A program made the position numbers and the translations under genes. From G965267605 sp965267605 (GTDB lineage Bacteria; Bacteroidota; Bacteroidia; Flavobacteriales_E; Vicingaceae), in NCBI GenBank assembly GCA_965267605.1, contig OZ254088.1, positions 868,001 to 932,000 on the forward strand: a stretch of 64,000 bases of DNA, written 5' to 3'. Position 1 is the stretch's first letter; the number at the start of each line of letters is the position of its first letter. The notes below the pieces were generated by a model, which did not search any database, was not told the origin of the DNA, and saw nothing but the letters and a program-made list of their open reading frames with translations. This document shows positions 41,495 to 51,100 of this stretch, in pieces.

Positions 41495-44374
41495 ATGAAA
41501 AGAATAGCAACTGTTTTAATGCTAGCATGTACGTTCGGATTGAACGCGCAAAATGTGTACAGAGGGGCCGGAGCGGAGAAGATTGCAAAGGGTGCACAGG
41601 TTGTTCGCGTTAAATCATTTACGAACGTGCCTAACTATGTTGAGTTCCGCAAGGATGCTCAAATCTCTTTAGAAGAAGTTCCTTCATATCTGCAGCGGTT
41701 CTATAAGGAGAACCACGACAAGCTTGGTTTGAAATTGATCAAACAAGAGAAGGATGAACTAGGGATGGTTCATTACAGATACCTGCAGACGTATGAAGAA
41801 AACGTAGTGCAAATGTCCATGTACATTGTTCACACGAAAGGAGGGAAGGTTATTAGCATGAACGGTGAACTGATGGATGGTTCTGAATTCAGTCAGACTG
41901 CTTTTCAGCTCGGTGAAGCTGCTGCACTTCAGAAGGCGTTGGATCACATTGGCGCTAAGCAATACAAATGGCAGGTCGCGCGGGAAGAGGAACACTTGAA
42001 GTGGGAGCAAGACAATCCGAACGCTACTTATTTCCCGAAGGGTCATAAGGTATACATCAATAAAGGAGGATTGTTTTCGAATGATCTTACAGCAGCCTAT
42101 AGATTCAACATCTATGCACACGAGCCTTTGAGCAGAGCAGAGTACTTTGTAGATGCTCAGTCTGGTGAGGTTGTATTTGAAAGCAACTGGATTCAACCAC
42201 TTGATTCACCTGGAACAGCAGTTACAGCCTATAGTGGCACACAACCCCTTGTGGCTGATTGGACAGGCTCTACTTTCAGATTGAGAGAAACGGGTAGGGG
42301 TAACGGTATCAGAACGTTTGACCTGAATAACTCTACCAACCATGGTAATGGTGTTGACTTCACTGATGGGAACAACTACTGGAACAATGTAAACCCACAA
42401 CAGGATGAGGTTGCAACGGATGCACATTGGGGTGCTGAGATGACTTACGATTACTTCTGGAACATCCATAATAGAAACAGTATTGATGGCAATGGTTTCA
42501 GGCTGGATAGTTACGTACACTATGGCACCAACTATAACAATGCTTTCTGGGATGGTCAGCGTATGACATACGGTGATGGTAACGGTTCAACATTTACCCC
42601 ACTTACTGCCATTGATGTAACTGCGCACGAGATTGGTCACGGACTTACTACGAACACGGCAAATCTTGTATATCAGAATGAGCCAGGAGCATTGAATGAG
42701 TCGTTTAGTGACATTTTTGGAGCAGCCGTAGAAGCGTACGCTGTTACCAATAAGCAAACCTGGAGAATTGGTGAAGATATGACACCAAATAACCAGGGTA
42801 TTCGCAATATGCAGAACCCAAATCTGTTTGGTGATCCAGACACGTATTTAGGAACGAACTGGTATTCAGGTACTGCCGATAACGGTGGAGTGCACACGAA
42901 CAGTGGTGTGCAGAACAAGTGGTTCTACATCCTTACACAAGGTGAATCTGGAACCAACGACTTGAGTAACAGTTATAACGTTACAGGTATAGGTATCACT
43001 AAGGCAGCGCGAGTAGCGTTCAGAAATTTGACGGTATATCTAACTACTAATTCTCAGTACAACGATGCGAGGTTCTATGGAGTCCAATCATCTATTGACC
43101 TTTATGGTGCGTGTACACCAGAGCACATTGCTACAACAGATGCGTGGTATGCAGTTGGTGTGGGTGGACCATTCCAGACGGGTGTGATAGCTGGTTTTGA
43201 TCAATCTGCCACTACGGGATGTCTTCCAATGGTAGTTCAGTTTACTGATACAAGTACCAATACCAATGCATGGACCTGGGATTTTGGTGATGGCAATACA
43301 AGCACACAGCAGAACCCAACGCACCAGTATACACAGTATGGAACATTCAATGTAAAACTTGTTGCTGATGGTGGTCTTTGTGGTAAAGACAGTACGGTCA
43401 ATGTTGGTTTGATTACAATAACAGGCCCTGCGGCACCAGTAGGAACCAATGATACGGTAAATGTGAACCAGCAAGCTACACTTACTGCAACTGCTGGTTC
43501 AGGAACCCTTAACTGGTACACAGCGCAGTTTGGTGGTAACTATGTTGGTTCTGGTACGAGCTATACAACACCACCGCTTCCTGCAACTACATCTTATTGG
43601 GTTGAGGATTCTGTGCCGAACCCAACACAGAATGTGGGCCCACCAAACAATTCGTTTGGGGGTGGTAATAACTTTACCTTCAATCAGTATCTGATATTCG
43701 ATGTGTTCAAGCCATGTGAGCTTGTGTCGGTTCTTGTTTATGCGAGCAACGGACCTAAGAATAGAACAGTTGAGCTTAGAGATCAGAATGGTACAGTGCT
43801 TCAGCAGGCTACCATCAATATTCCTAACGGAACGCAGAGAATTAGCCTGAACTTTAGCCTTACCCCAGGTACTGACTATCAGTTAGGAATCTCTCAAGCC
43901 ACAACACCAGATTTGTTTAGAAATAACTCAGGACCTAGTTATCCATATACACTTCCTGGATTGGTTTCTATTACAAGAAGTAGTGCCAATACGAATCCAT
44001 TCGGGTATTACTATTTCTATTATGACTGGGAGGTTCGTGAGGCCGCTTGCGAGAGTCCAAGAACCAAAGTAGATGGAGTGGTGCAATTCCCTGTTGGGAT
44101 TTCACAGGCAGATGCCGATATCGACTTTACGGTATATCCTAACCCGACAAATGATCAGGCTACCGTTACTTTCAATGTAACAGAGAATGGGAATGCTCAG
44201 GTGGATGTTATTGATCTAAGAGGTAAGGTAGTGCGCAACCTGCACAGTGGTAACATCACAGCAGGAAGCAAAACGTATAACTTCTCTGTTCGTGATATTG
44301 CTGAAGGGGTTTACCATGTGAGAGTAACCACAGATGCGGGAAGCTGGACAAGAAGACTTGCAGTAATGAAGTAA
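41495..44374 (+). CDS. Thermolysin-family (M4) metalloprotease with T9SS sorting domain, copy 1
   Basis: 959 residues. Signal peptide MKRIATVLMLACTFGLNAQ, FTP and PepSY propeptide (about 25-150; YLQTYEENVVQMSMYIVHTK), M4 domain (about 235-560) with NAFWDGQRMTYGDGNG, zinc ligands H378 and H382 (HEIGHGL), E402 (GALNESFSDIFG) and GGVHTNSGVQNKWFY carrying the second catalytic His. Then PKD (about 568-650; WTWDFGDGNTSTQQNPTHQY), Ig-like (about 660-705; LNWYTAQFGGNYVGSG), the ~150-residue module (about 715-865; QYLIFDVFKPCELVSVLVYA) and a type A sorting domain (VYPNPTNDQATVTF to TRRLAVMK). Secreted zinc endopeptidase cutting before hydrophobic residues. Strongly similar to the next gene. Confidence 0.94.
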   Translation: MKRIATVLMLACTFGLNAQNVYRGAGAEKIAKGAQVVRVKSFTNVPNYVEFRKDAQISLEEVPSYLQRFYKENHDKLGLKLIKQEKDELGMVHYRYLQTYEENVVQMSMYIVHTKGGKVISMNGELMDGSEFSQTAFQLGEAAALQKALDHIGAKQYKWQVAREEEHLKWEQDNPNATYFPKGHKVYINKGGLFSNDLTAAYRFNIYAHEPLSRAEYFVDAQSGEVVFESNWIQPLDSPGTAVTAYSGTQPLVADWTGSTFRLRETGRGNGIRTFDLNNSTNHGNGVDFTDGNNYWNNVNPQQDEVATDAHWGAEMTYDYFWNIHNRNSIDGNGFRLDSYVHYGTNYNNAFWDGQRMTYGDGNGSTFTPLTAIDVTAHEIGHGLTTNTANLVYQNEPGALNESFSDIFGAAVEAYAVTNKQTWRIGEDMTPNNQGIRNMQNPNLFGDPDTYLGTNWYSGTADNGGVHTNSGVQNKWFYILTQGESGTNDLSNSYNVTGIGITKAARVAFRNLTVYLTTNSQYNDARFYGVQSSIDLYGACTPEHIATTDAWYAVGVGGPFQTGVIAGFDQSATTGCLPMVVQFTDTSTNTNAWTWDFGDGNTSTQQNPTHQYTQYGTFNVKLVADGGLCGKDSTVNVGLITITGPAAPVGTNDTVNVNQQATLTATAGSGTLNWYTAQFGGNYVGSGTSYTTPPLPATTSYWVEDSVPNPTQNVGPPNNSFGGGNNFTFNQYLIFDVFKPCELVSVLVYASNGPKNRTVELRDQNGTVLQQATINIPNGTQRISLNFSLTPGTDYQLGISQATTPDLFRNNSGPSYPYTLPGLVSITRSSANTNPFGYYYFYYDWEVREAACESPRTKVDGVVQFPVGISQADADIDFTVYPNPTNDQATVTFNVTENGNAQVDVIDLRGKVVRNLHSGNITAGSKTYNFSVRDIAEGVYHVRVTTDAGSWTRRLAVMK

Positions 44375-44377
44375 ATG

Positions 44378-44405
44378 AAAGGATGCGCAACGCGCATCCT
44401 TTTCT
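44378..44405 (+). terminator. Terminator of M4 copy 1
   Basis: AAAGGATGCGC and GCGCATCCTTT arms (11 bp, loop AAC) followed by TTCTA, starting three bases after the stop codon. Good rho-independent form. Confidence 0.75.
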
Positions 44406-44421
44406 ACTATAATACATTGAG

Positions 44422-44451
44422 GCAAGTCAGCACCAATCCGTGCTGACTTGC
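44422..44451 (+). other. Perfect 12-bp hairpin in the leader of M4 copy 2
   Basis: GCAAGTCAGCAC (44422-44433) and GTGCTGACTTGC (44440-44451) with loop CAATCC, followed by TTGTTTAAATTGC and the ATG 17 bases after the stem. As the upstream gene already has its own terminator at 44378, this stem is more likely a leader element. Distance and following bases match the hairpin before M4 copy 1. Confidence 0.55.
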
Positions 44452-44468
44452 TTGTTTAAATTGCTACT

Positions 44469-47400
44469 ATGAAGAAGTTAACGCTCCTTATGTTAACGTG
44501 CCTTGCTGGTACCTTGTTTGCTCAGCAAGTGTATAAGGGTGAGGCAGCCAATCAGGTTGCGGATGGTGCAGTGTTGGTTCGGTTGAAGGACTACACAGCT
44601 GTTCCTAATTACATTCGCTTTACAGAATCAAAGCAACTTCCTGTTGAGAAGATAGCATCGTACCTCACCAGGTTTTATAAAAAGCACAAAGGTCAGCTCG
44701 GGTTCCAACTGGTGAATACACTTGAAGATCAGATAGGTTGGGTGCATTATAAATATGTGCAAACGTACAATGGGGTGCCACTGCATCATACTGCACTGTT
44801 TGCGCACGTCAAAGGGGGAAAAGTAGTAAGCATCAATGGCGAGATGAGCGATGGTTCAGATATTACTACAGTGAACTTTGGAATCTCTAAAGAGGCGGGA
44901 TTGAAGTTTGCGACAGGACATGTTGGAGCCTCTGTATACAAATGGGAGTTACCAGGGGAAGAAAAGCACCTGAAGTGGGAGCAGGAAGATCCAAGCGCCA
45001 CTTACAAACCAACTGGATTATCCGTATTTGTTAGAAAGAATGGGTCGTTAGAAGAGCAGTTGACACCAGCCTATATGTACGATGTGTATGCGCATGAGCC
45101 TATGAGCAGGGCGCATGTTTTCGTATCTGCGGTCAACGGTGAAATTCTGATGACCGATGAACAGATCCACGAGGCAGACGCAATTGGCACTGCGGTAACT
45201 AAATACAGTGGCAACAGAACTATCACTACCGATAGCCTATCTCCAACCAACTATAGACTACGTGAGACGGGTAGGGGTAATGGTATCAGAACTTTTGATC
45301 TGAACAATGGGTCTAATTACGGTAACGCAGTTGATTTTACTGACAACAACAATTTCTGGAACAATGTGAACCCACAGCAAGACGAAGTAGCAACGGATGC
45401 GCATTGGGGTGCGGAGATGACCTATGACTATTTCTGGCTTACACATAACAGAAACAGCATTGATAACGCTGGTTTTAGGCTGGATAGCTATGTGCATTAT
45501 AACACGAACTATAACAACGCGTTCTGGGATGGTCAGCGTATGACTTATGGTGATGGTAACGGCACCACATTTACACCACTTACCGCCATCGATGTTACCG
45601 GTCACGAGATTGCGCATGGACTTACCAATTTTACCGCCAATCTTGTTTATCAGAATGAGTCAGGCGCGCTAAACGAGTCGTTCTCTGATATCTTCGGTGC
45701 ATGCGTTGAGTATTACGCTGATACAACAAAGGAGACGTGGAAGATCGGTGAGGAAATGACACCAGGCGGACAGGGTATCCGTAACATGCAGAACCCTAAC
45801 CTTCATGGAGATCCTGATACTTACTTTGGCACGAACTGGTATACCGGTTCTGCAGATAATGGAGGGGTGCATACGAATAGTGGTGTACAGAACAAGTGGT
45901 TCTACATCCTTACAGAAGGTGAGGTTGGTACCAATGATAATAATGACAACTATAATGTAACAGCACAGGGCATTTTGAAGGCATCTCAGATCGCCTTTAG
46001 AAACCTAACTGTTTACCTAAGTCAGAACTCACAATACACAGATGCAAGATTTTACGCGATTCAGTCGGCTGTAGATTTGTTTGGCCCATGTACGCCTGAA
46101 GTACAGGCCACTACAGATGCCTGGTATGCAGTAGGAGTGGGGCCAGCATATGTTGCAGGAGTTACCAGTGCATTCTCAACTCCCGTAACACAGGCTTGTC
46201 ACCCACCATTCACGGTTACTTTTAGCAACGGCTCCATCAATGCTACTACATTTAATTGGCTGTTTGGCGATGGCGGTACGAGCACACAAGTGGCTCCTTC
46301 GCATACCTATACAACCTATGGAACATTTACCGTTGAACTGCAAGCGGATGGTGGAGCATGTGGAAGAGATACTTCTACGATACTTGCTTATATCACCATT
46401 GATTCGAACCTGACATGCCCAAGAAACATGCCGCAAAGTGGTACGGATACGGTTGGAGAGTGTAACGGCAAACTATTTGATAGTGGTGGTCCAAGTGCCA
46501 ATTATGGTCCGAACGAGGATGCCGTTGTGATCATTAAGCCTTTAGGTGCAGCAACGGTTACTACCCAGTTCGTGTCGTTCGATGTTGAGCCAGGTTCAGC
46601 CTCCACATGTAATTTCGATTACCTGGAGATCTACGATGGTGTAGGAACAACCGCTCCATTGCTTGGAACCTGGTGTAATACCAACGGGACACCTCCAATT
46701 CTTACTTCTTCCCAAGGAGCAATAACAATTAAATTCCATTCGGATGGAGGCTTGGAACTGGGAGGTTTTGAGATGGATTGGACTTGTACTTATCCAACGT
46801 CAGCACCAATTGTGAATTTTGATGCGGATGTAACTACAACCTGTACCGGATTGATCCAGTTCAATGATCGGTCTTCTAACGGACCTAACCAGTGGAGCTG
46901 GGATTTCGGTGATGGCGGAACTTCAACGCAACAGAATCCGCAGCACCAGTATACTTCGAATGGCGTTTATGCGGTGAAGCTGGTGGCTTCTAATACGTTT
47001 GGACAGGATTCCATCACAAAAGTGTCTTACATCAATGTGCAGATGCCTAATGCACCTGTAGGAACGAATGATACAGTCCCAATGTGGACAAATGCCACTG
47101 TTACGGCAACGGGCAGTGGTCAGCTAGATTGGTATGATCAGCAGGTTGGAGGAACATTCCTTACTACAGGACCGAATTACATTACCCCAATCATTAGTGC
47201 TACCCAGACGTATTGGGTAGAGGATGTGGTGAGCAGTCCAATTCAAAATCTTGGACCTCCAAACAATACGTTTGGAACTGGGAACAACTTCAACAATAAC
47301 CAATATCTGGTATTTGATGTATTCAAGCAGGTAGAGCTGGTTTCTGTTCTGGTATACGCACAAGGCTCCAAGAACAGGACGATCGAGTTGAGGGACAACA

Positions 47401-47978
47401 ACTCTACTGTGTTGCAATCTGCAACGGTGAACGTTCAGAATGGTACCCAGCGGGTGAACCTGAACTTCCAGCTTCAGCCTGGCACAGATTACCAGTTGGG
47501 TGTTGCACAAGGCTCACAGCCAGATCTGTTCAGAAACAACAGCGGTTGTAACTACCCTTATACATTGAACAATGTTGCAAGTATTAAGTACAGTAGTGCT
47601 GGTTCCAATCCCGTAGGATTCTACTATTTCTTCTATGATTGGGAGCTTAGAGAACCAGGATGCATCAGTCCACGCACACCCGTATTGGCTGTGGTGGAAG
47701 GTACAACAGGAATTGAAGAGCAGCCGCTTCCTCAATTGTCCATTTACCCTAACCCTGCAAAAGAGGAGATCAACATTAGCCTTCCTGAAGGTATTGGTAA
47801 TAAGGGTGTGGTTTCCATTCTTAACAACTTAGGGCAGGTTGTCCAGAGTGATGCCTATGCTGCAACAAATGGAGCAACTCTACGTGTAAACACCCGAAGT
47901 CTTGCGGCTGGCGTTTATACAGTTCAGCTCACTTCTAGTAACAGCAAGTACGTTGGAAGGGTAGTGATCAGGAAGTAA
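44469..47978 (+). CDS. Thermolysin-family (M4) metalloprotease with CUB-like insert and T9SS sorting domain, copy 2
   Basis: 1169 residues. Signal peptide MKKLTLLMLTCLAGTLFAQ, FTP/PepSY propeptide, M4 domain with NAFWDGQRMTYGDGNG, zinc ligands H379 and H383 (HEIAHGL), E403 (GALNESFSDIFG) and GGVHTNSGVQNKWFY. Compared with copy 1 it has an extra block: PKD 1 (about 570-650), a CUB-like domain (about 655-780; LFDSGGPSANYGPNEDAVV, FDYLEIYDGVG) and PKD 2 (about 790-865; WSWDFGDGGTSTQQNPQHQY). Then the Ig-like piece (LDWYDQQVGGTFLTTG), the ~150-residue module (about 925-1075) and the sorting domain (IYPNPAKEEINISL to YVGRVVIRK). Secreted endopeptidase. The catalytic domain differs from copy 1 at scattered positions, pointing to tandem duplication and divergence. 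Confidence 0.94.
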   Translation: MKKLTLLMLTCLAGTLFAQQVYKGEAANQVADGAVLVRLKDYTAVPNYIRFTESKQLPVEKIASYLTRFYKKHKGQLGFQLVNTLEDQIGWVHYKYVQTYNGVPLHHTALFAHVKGGKVVSINGEMSDGSDITTVNFGISKEAGLKFATGHVGASVYKWELPGEEKHLKWEQEDPSATYKPTGLSVFVRKNGSLEEQLTPAYMYDVYAHEPMSRAHVFVSAVNGEILMTDEQIHEADAIGTAVTKYSGNRTITTDSLSPTNYRLRETGRGNGIRTFDLNNGSNYGNAVDFTDNNNFWNNVNPQQDEVATDAHWGAEMTYDYFWLTHNRNSIDNAGFRLDSYVHYNTNYNNAFWDGQRMTYGDGNGTTFTPLTAIDVTGHEIAHGLTNFTANLVYQNESGALNESFSDIFGACVEYYADTTKETWKIGEEMTPGGQGIRNMQNPNLHGDPDTYFGTNWYTGSADNGGVHTNSGVQNKWFYILTEGEVGTNDNNDNYNVTAQGILKASQIAFRNLTVYLSQNSQYTDARFYAIQSAVDLFGPCTPEVQATTDAWYAVGVGPAYVAGVTSAFSTPVTQACHPPFTVTFSNGSINATTFNWLFGDGGTSTQVAPSHTYTTYGTFTVELQADGGACGRDTSTILAYITIDSNLTCPRNMPQSGTDTVGECNGKLFDSGGPSANYGPNEDAVVIIKPLGAATVTTQFVSFDVEPGSASTCNFDYLEIYDGVGTTAPLLGTWCNTNGTPPILTSSQGAITIKFHSDGGLELGGFEMDWTCTYPTSAPIVNFDADVTTTCTGLIQFNDRSSNGPNQWSWDFGDGGTSTQQNPQHQYTSNGVYAVKLVASNTFGQDSITKVSYINVQMPNAPVGTNDTVPMWTNATVTATGSGQLDWYDQQVGGTFLTTGPNYITPIISATQTYWVEDVVSSPIQNLGPPNNTFGTGNNFNNNQYLVFDVFKQVELVSVLVYAQGSKNRTIELRDNNSTVLQSATVNVQNGTQRVNLNFQLQPGTDYQLGVAQGSQPDLFRNNSGCNYPYTLNNVASIKYSSAGSNPVGFYYFFYDWELREPGCISPRTPVLAVVEGTTGIEEQPLPQLSIYPNPAKEEINISLPEGIGNKGVVSILNNLGQVVQSDAYAATNGATLRVNTRSLAAGVYTVQLTSSNSKYVGRVVIRK

Positions 47979-48001
47979 GAGAATCCAATAATAAGAACAT
48001 T

Positions 48002-48036
48002 GAAGCCGCGGAGTTACCCGCGGCTTCTTTTCTTTT
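48002..48036 (+). terminator. Terminator of M4 copy 2
   Basis: GAAGCCGCGG and CCGCGGCTTC arms (10 bp, loop AGTTAC) followed by TTTTCTTTTG. Clear rho-independent terminator 23 bases after the stop. Confidence 0.85.
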
Positions 48037-48040
48037 GTAA

Positions 48041-48062
48041 ACATGTTAACCACATGTTAACC
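48041..48062 (+). repeat. Tandem 11-bp repeat ACATGTTAACC x2
   Basis: ACATGTTAACC occurs twice in direct succession between the terminator and the -7 box TAAGTTTG. Each copy contains the palindromes ACATGT and GTTAAC. One helical turn per copy suits a regulator binding site upstream of the PNGase-like gene. Confidence 0.5.
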
Positions 48063-48092
48063 TACCCGTTCGTATCCCGCACTGGGCTTGGT

Positions 48093-48100
48093 TAAGTTTG
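48093..48100 (+). promoter_or_regulatory. Candidate -7 box TAAGTTTG for the PNGase-like gene
   Basis: Exact fit to TAnnTTTG, 36 bases before the ATG at 48137. No TTG at 17-23 bases upstream, so it may need an activator; the tandem repeat lies 30 bases upstream. Confidence 0.4.
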
Positions 48101-48136
48101 AGGCAACTATTAAGATTAGAGACGAAACCTACGTTT

Positions 48137-51100
48137 ATGCAATTGAAAAGGAGAATAATAACAGCGGTTATAGGAATGTGCTTGAGTCTATCTGCCATAG
48201 CTCAGTACAACCCGGGAGATACCATCATTGTAAACACATTCCACTATGGAATGACATATGGAAATGCCTGGGACGGAACGATACGTGATACTACAGTTCA
48301 GTTTCCATCTGATACCAGCCTCACATTCGAGAAGATCGAAATGCTGTACAACATGAGGTGCCGGGATGGAAATGTAAACCTTACCGGAGGTAACAGTAAT
48401 GGATGTGGTGAGTGGGATTACTCTTGCAACACATATGTGACAGACTCCAGTAAAGTTGATTCAACCTACAACCTTACGAACTCGCATATAATCTCCGGAT
48501 TCTCGGGAAGTACCTATAATTACGTTACAACGCCTCTATACAATTATACAAGGCATTTACAGACGAATGTGGTGCTTAATTCTATTATCAGCGAAACGAA
48601 GTCGACTGCTGGTGCTGGAACAACACCGTTAACTGACGTTATCCGTTTGGATAGAAACAATGCAAAAACGCAGTACATCATATCCCAAACAGACCTTGCC
48701 GCAGCTGGTGTAACTGCCGGTAATATTGATGGATTAGAATTGAATGTAACTGGTGGAACAGGAACCGCTCATTTTCTAAGGGTAAGGATCAAGCATACCA
48801 TTAAAACGAGCCTTGATCCATCTTCACCTGATTTAAATGGTTTCACAGAAGTGTTCTTTCATGATCAGGCGTTTGTGGCTGGACCTAACAGAATTCAATT
48901 TCATTCTCCATTCAATTGGAATGGAACCTCCAATATCATTGTGGAGCTTTCGATTGCTAGCAACCCGGCAGCGGGAGCATTAACCATAGATGGTAGCAAC
49001 GTGGGTGCTGGTATCGCGCTTCACACTTCAGACGATCAATTTTTGGAGTTTACGGGCTCTAACTATGTTGAGAGCAACCAATTCAAAGGAATTGCTGGAA
49101 ACGACCGTAGAACGGTTGAAGGGTGGATCAAAACAACCGTTGGTGACAAAGAGATTGCAAGCTGGGGTAGAAACAGTGCTGGAAGAAAATGGGTGTTCAG
49201 ACTCAACAATGCAGGTAAACTCCGTGTTGAGGTTAACGGAGGAAGCATTGAGGGAAATCTGGATCTGAGGGATGACAATTGGCATCACGTGGCATGTACG
49301 TATGGTGGAACGGATGTGCAACATGTGAGGCTATATGTGGATGGTGTGCTTGATACTATTTCAGCGAGTTCGTCAGAACCCGTGAATACAGACACCACAG
49401 CTGGAATTAACTTCCGTGTCTCCCGTGGTGTTAACAATCGCTACTTTGACGGGATGATCGATGAAATCCGGGTTTGGTCAGATACCCTTACTGGGAGCAC
49501 GCTGGCCTCATGGATGCATAGAAAATACGATCCAACACACCCGAATGCTGCAAGTCTGGAGTTACGGCATCCGTTTTCTGGCCCGGCAGGGGTAAATGTC
49601 GTAGACAGCACTTCAAACGGAAGACACGGAACCATCATGAACGGTGAGATCCGAAGAGTAACCACAGGAGATCACTTGTTCAAGCAATTCACATCATCAC
49701 CGTTCAGACCAAACATTACGTTTTTGCAGGGTAGTTACAATTTGACCATTACAACTGATACGGTGCTTGATTCAGCATTGGTAACGCCTAACTACGTTCA
49801 GTTCATTCAGATTTATCCGAATAACGGCACGTGGCGTGATGATAGCATTGGTGTTTCATCAACGGCTTACTATTGGGAGTCTGGCTATGTGTACACGTTT
49901 GATACCGCAGGTAATGCTGTGGATTCAACATTGATCAACCCATCGGCTACGATCAATATTACGCAGCTTCCTTACTACAGGAGATACCCGAGTAAGTTTG
50001 AGATCATGTCATTTGTAACTCCTTACGGTATCAACCTTAACCTTGGTCCGAATGGGAAGACATGGACATTCGATATGACAGACTTCACGCCTGTATTGAA
50101 AGGTTGGAAACGCATCACGGTTGAGCGTGGTGGACAATGGCAGGAGGATATGGATATCAAGTTCCGCTTCATTGTTGGAACACCGCCAAGAGATGTTATC
50201 GACATCCAGCAAATCTGGAAGGTTGATAGTCGTGGATATACGCAGATTCTTGCTGATCAGGCGTTCGAAGCAAGAGATGTCGTGATCAACCCCAATGCTT
50301 CAGAATACAAGATCAGAACAGCAATCACCGGTCATGGACAGCAAGGTGAGTTTATCCCTCAAACACATTGGGTAGACCTTGATGGCGGTACCAATGAGTT
50401 CATGTGGCAGGTTTGGAAGGAGTGTGCAGATAACCCTGTATTCCCACAGGGAGGAACATGGATTTACGACAGAGCCGGATGGTGTCCGGGCATGGCAACC
50501 GATGTTGCTGAGAACGACATTACATCCTACACATCCCCTGGAGATACTTTGAATATTGATTACGGATTGATCAATGCTACAGGTTCATCGAACTACATCG
50601 TCAATAATCAGTTGGTATCGTACGGTTCACCAAATCATAATTTGGATGTGGCGGTACACCGTGTTATCGCGCCTTCTGACGATGTTGAGTTTGGTAAGTT
50701 GAATCCTATTTGTCAGGATGCCAGAGTGGTTATCCAGAACCGTGGAAGTACTGCTTTGACGAGTGCAAGGATTGAATACTGGATTACTGGTGCAGCAACG
50801 AAGGAGGTTTACAACTGGTCTGGTAATTTGGCATTCTTAGATACTGCGGTGATCACACTGCCAACTTCATTTACTGGTTTTTGGACAGCGCTTTCAGGAA
50901 GTCAGGAGTTCCAGGTGGAAGTAAGTGCGCCTAATGGTGGTGCAGATGAGTATGCATTCAATAACAAGAGAAGAACGAATGTATTGATACCTGGTGTGGT
51001 GCCTCAACATATGTATGTGCTTACCAGGAATAACAATGGTGGCCCAGAGTGTTCCTGGAAACTATACAATGATACAGGTGGCGTGGTGTTCCAACGTCAA

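Noticed and set aside
42206..46100. Long repeated DNA at 42206-43100 and 45200-46100 as a possible mobile repeat
   Set aside because: It is the homologous M4 catalytic region of two tandem genes; similarity follows the reading frame and has no element ends.
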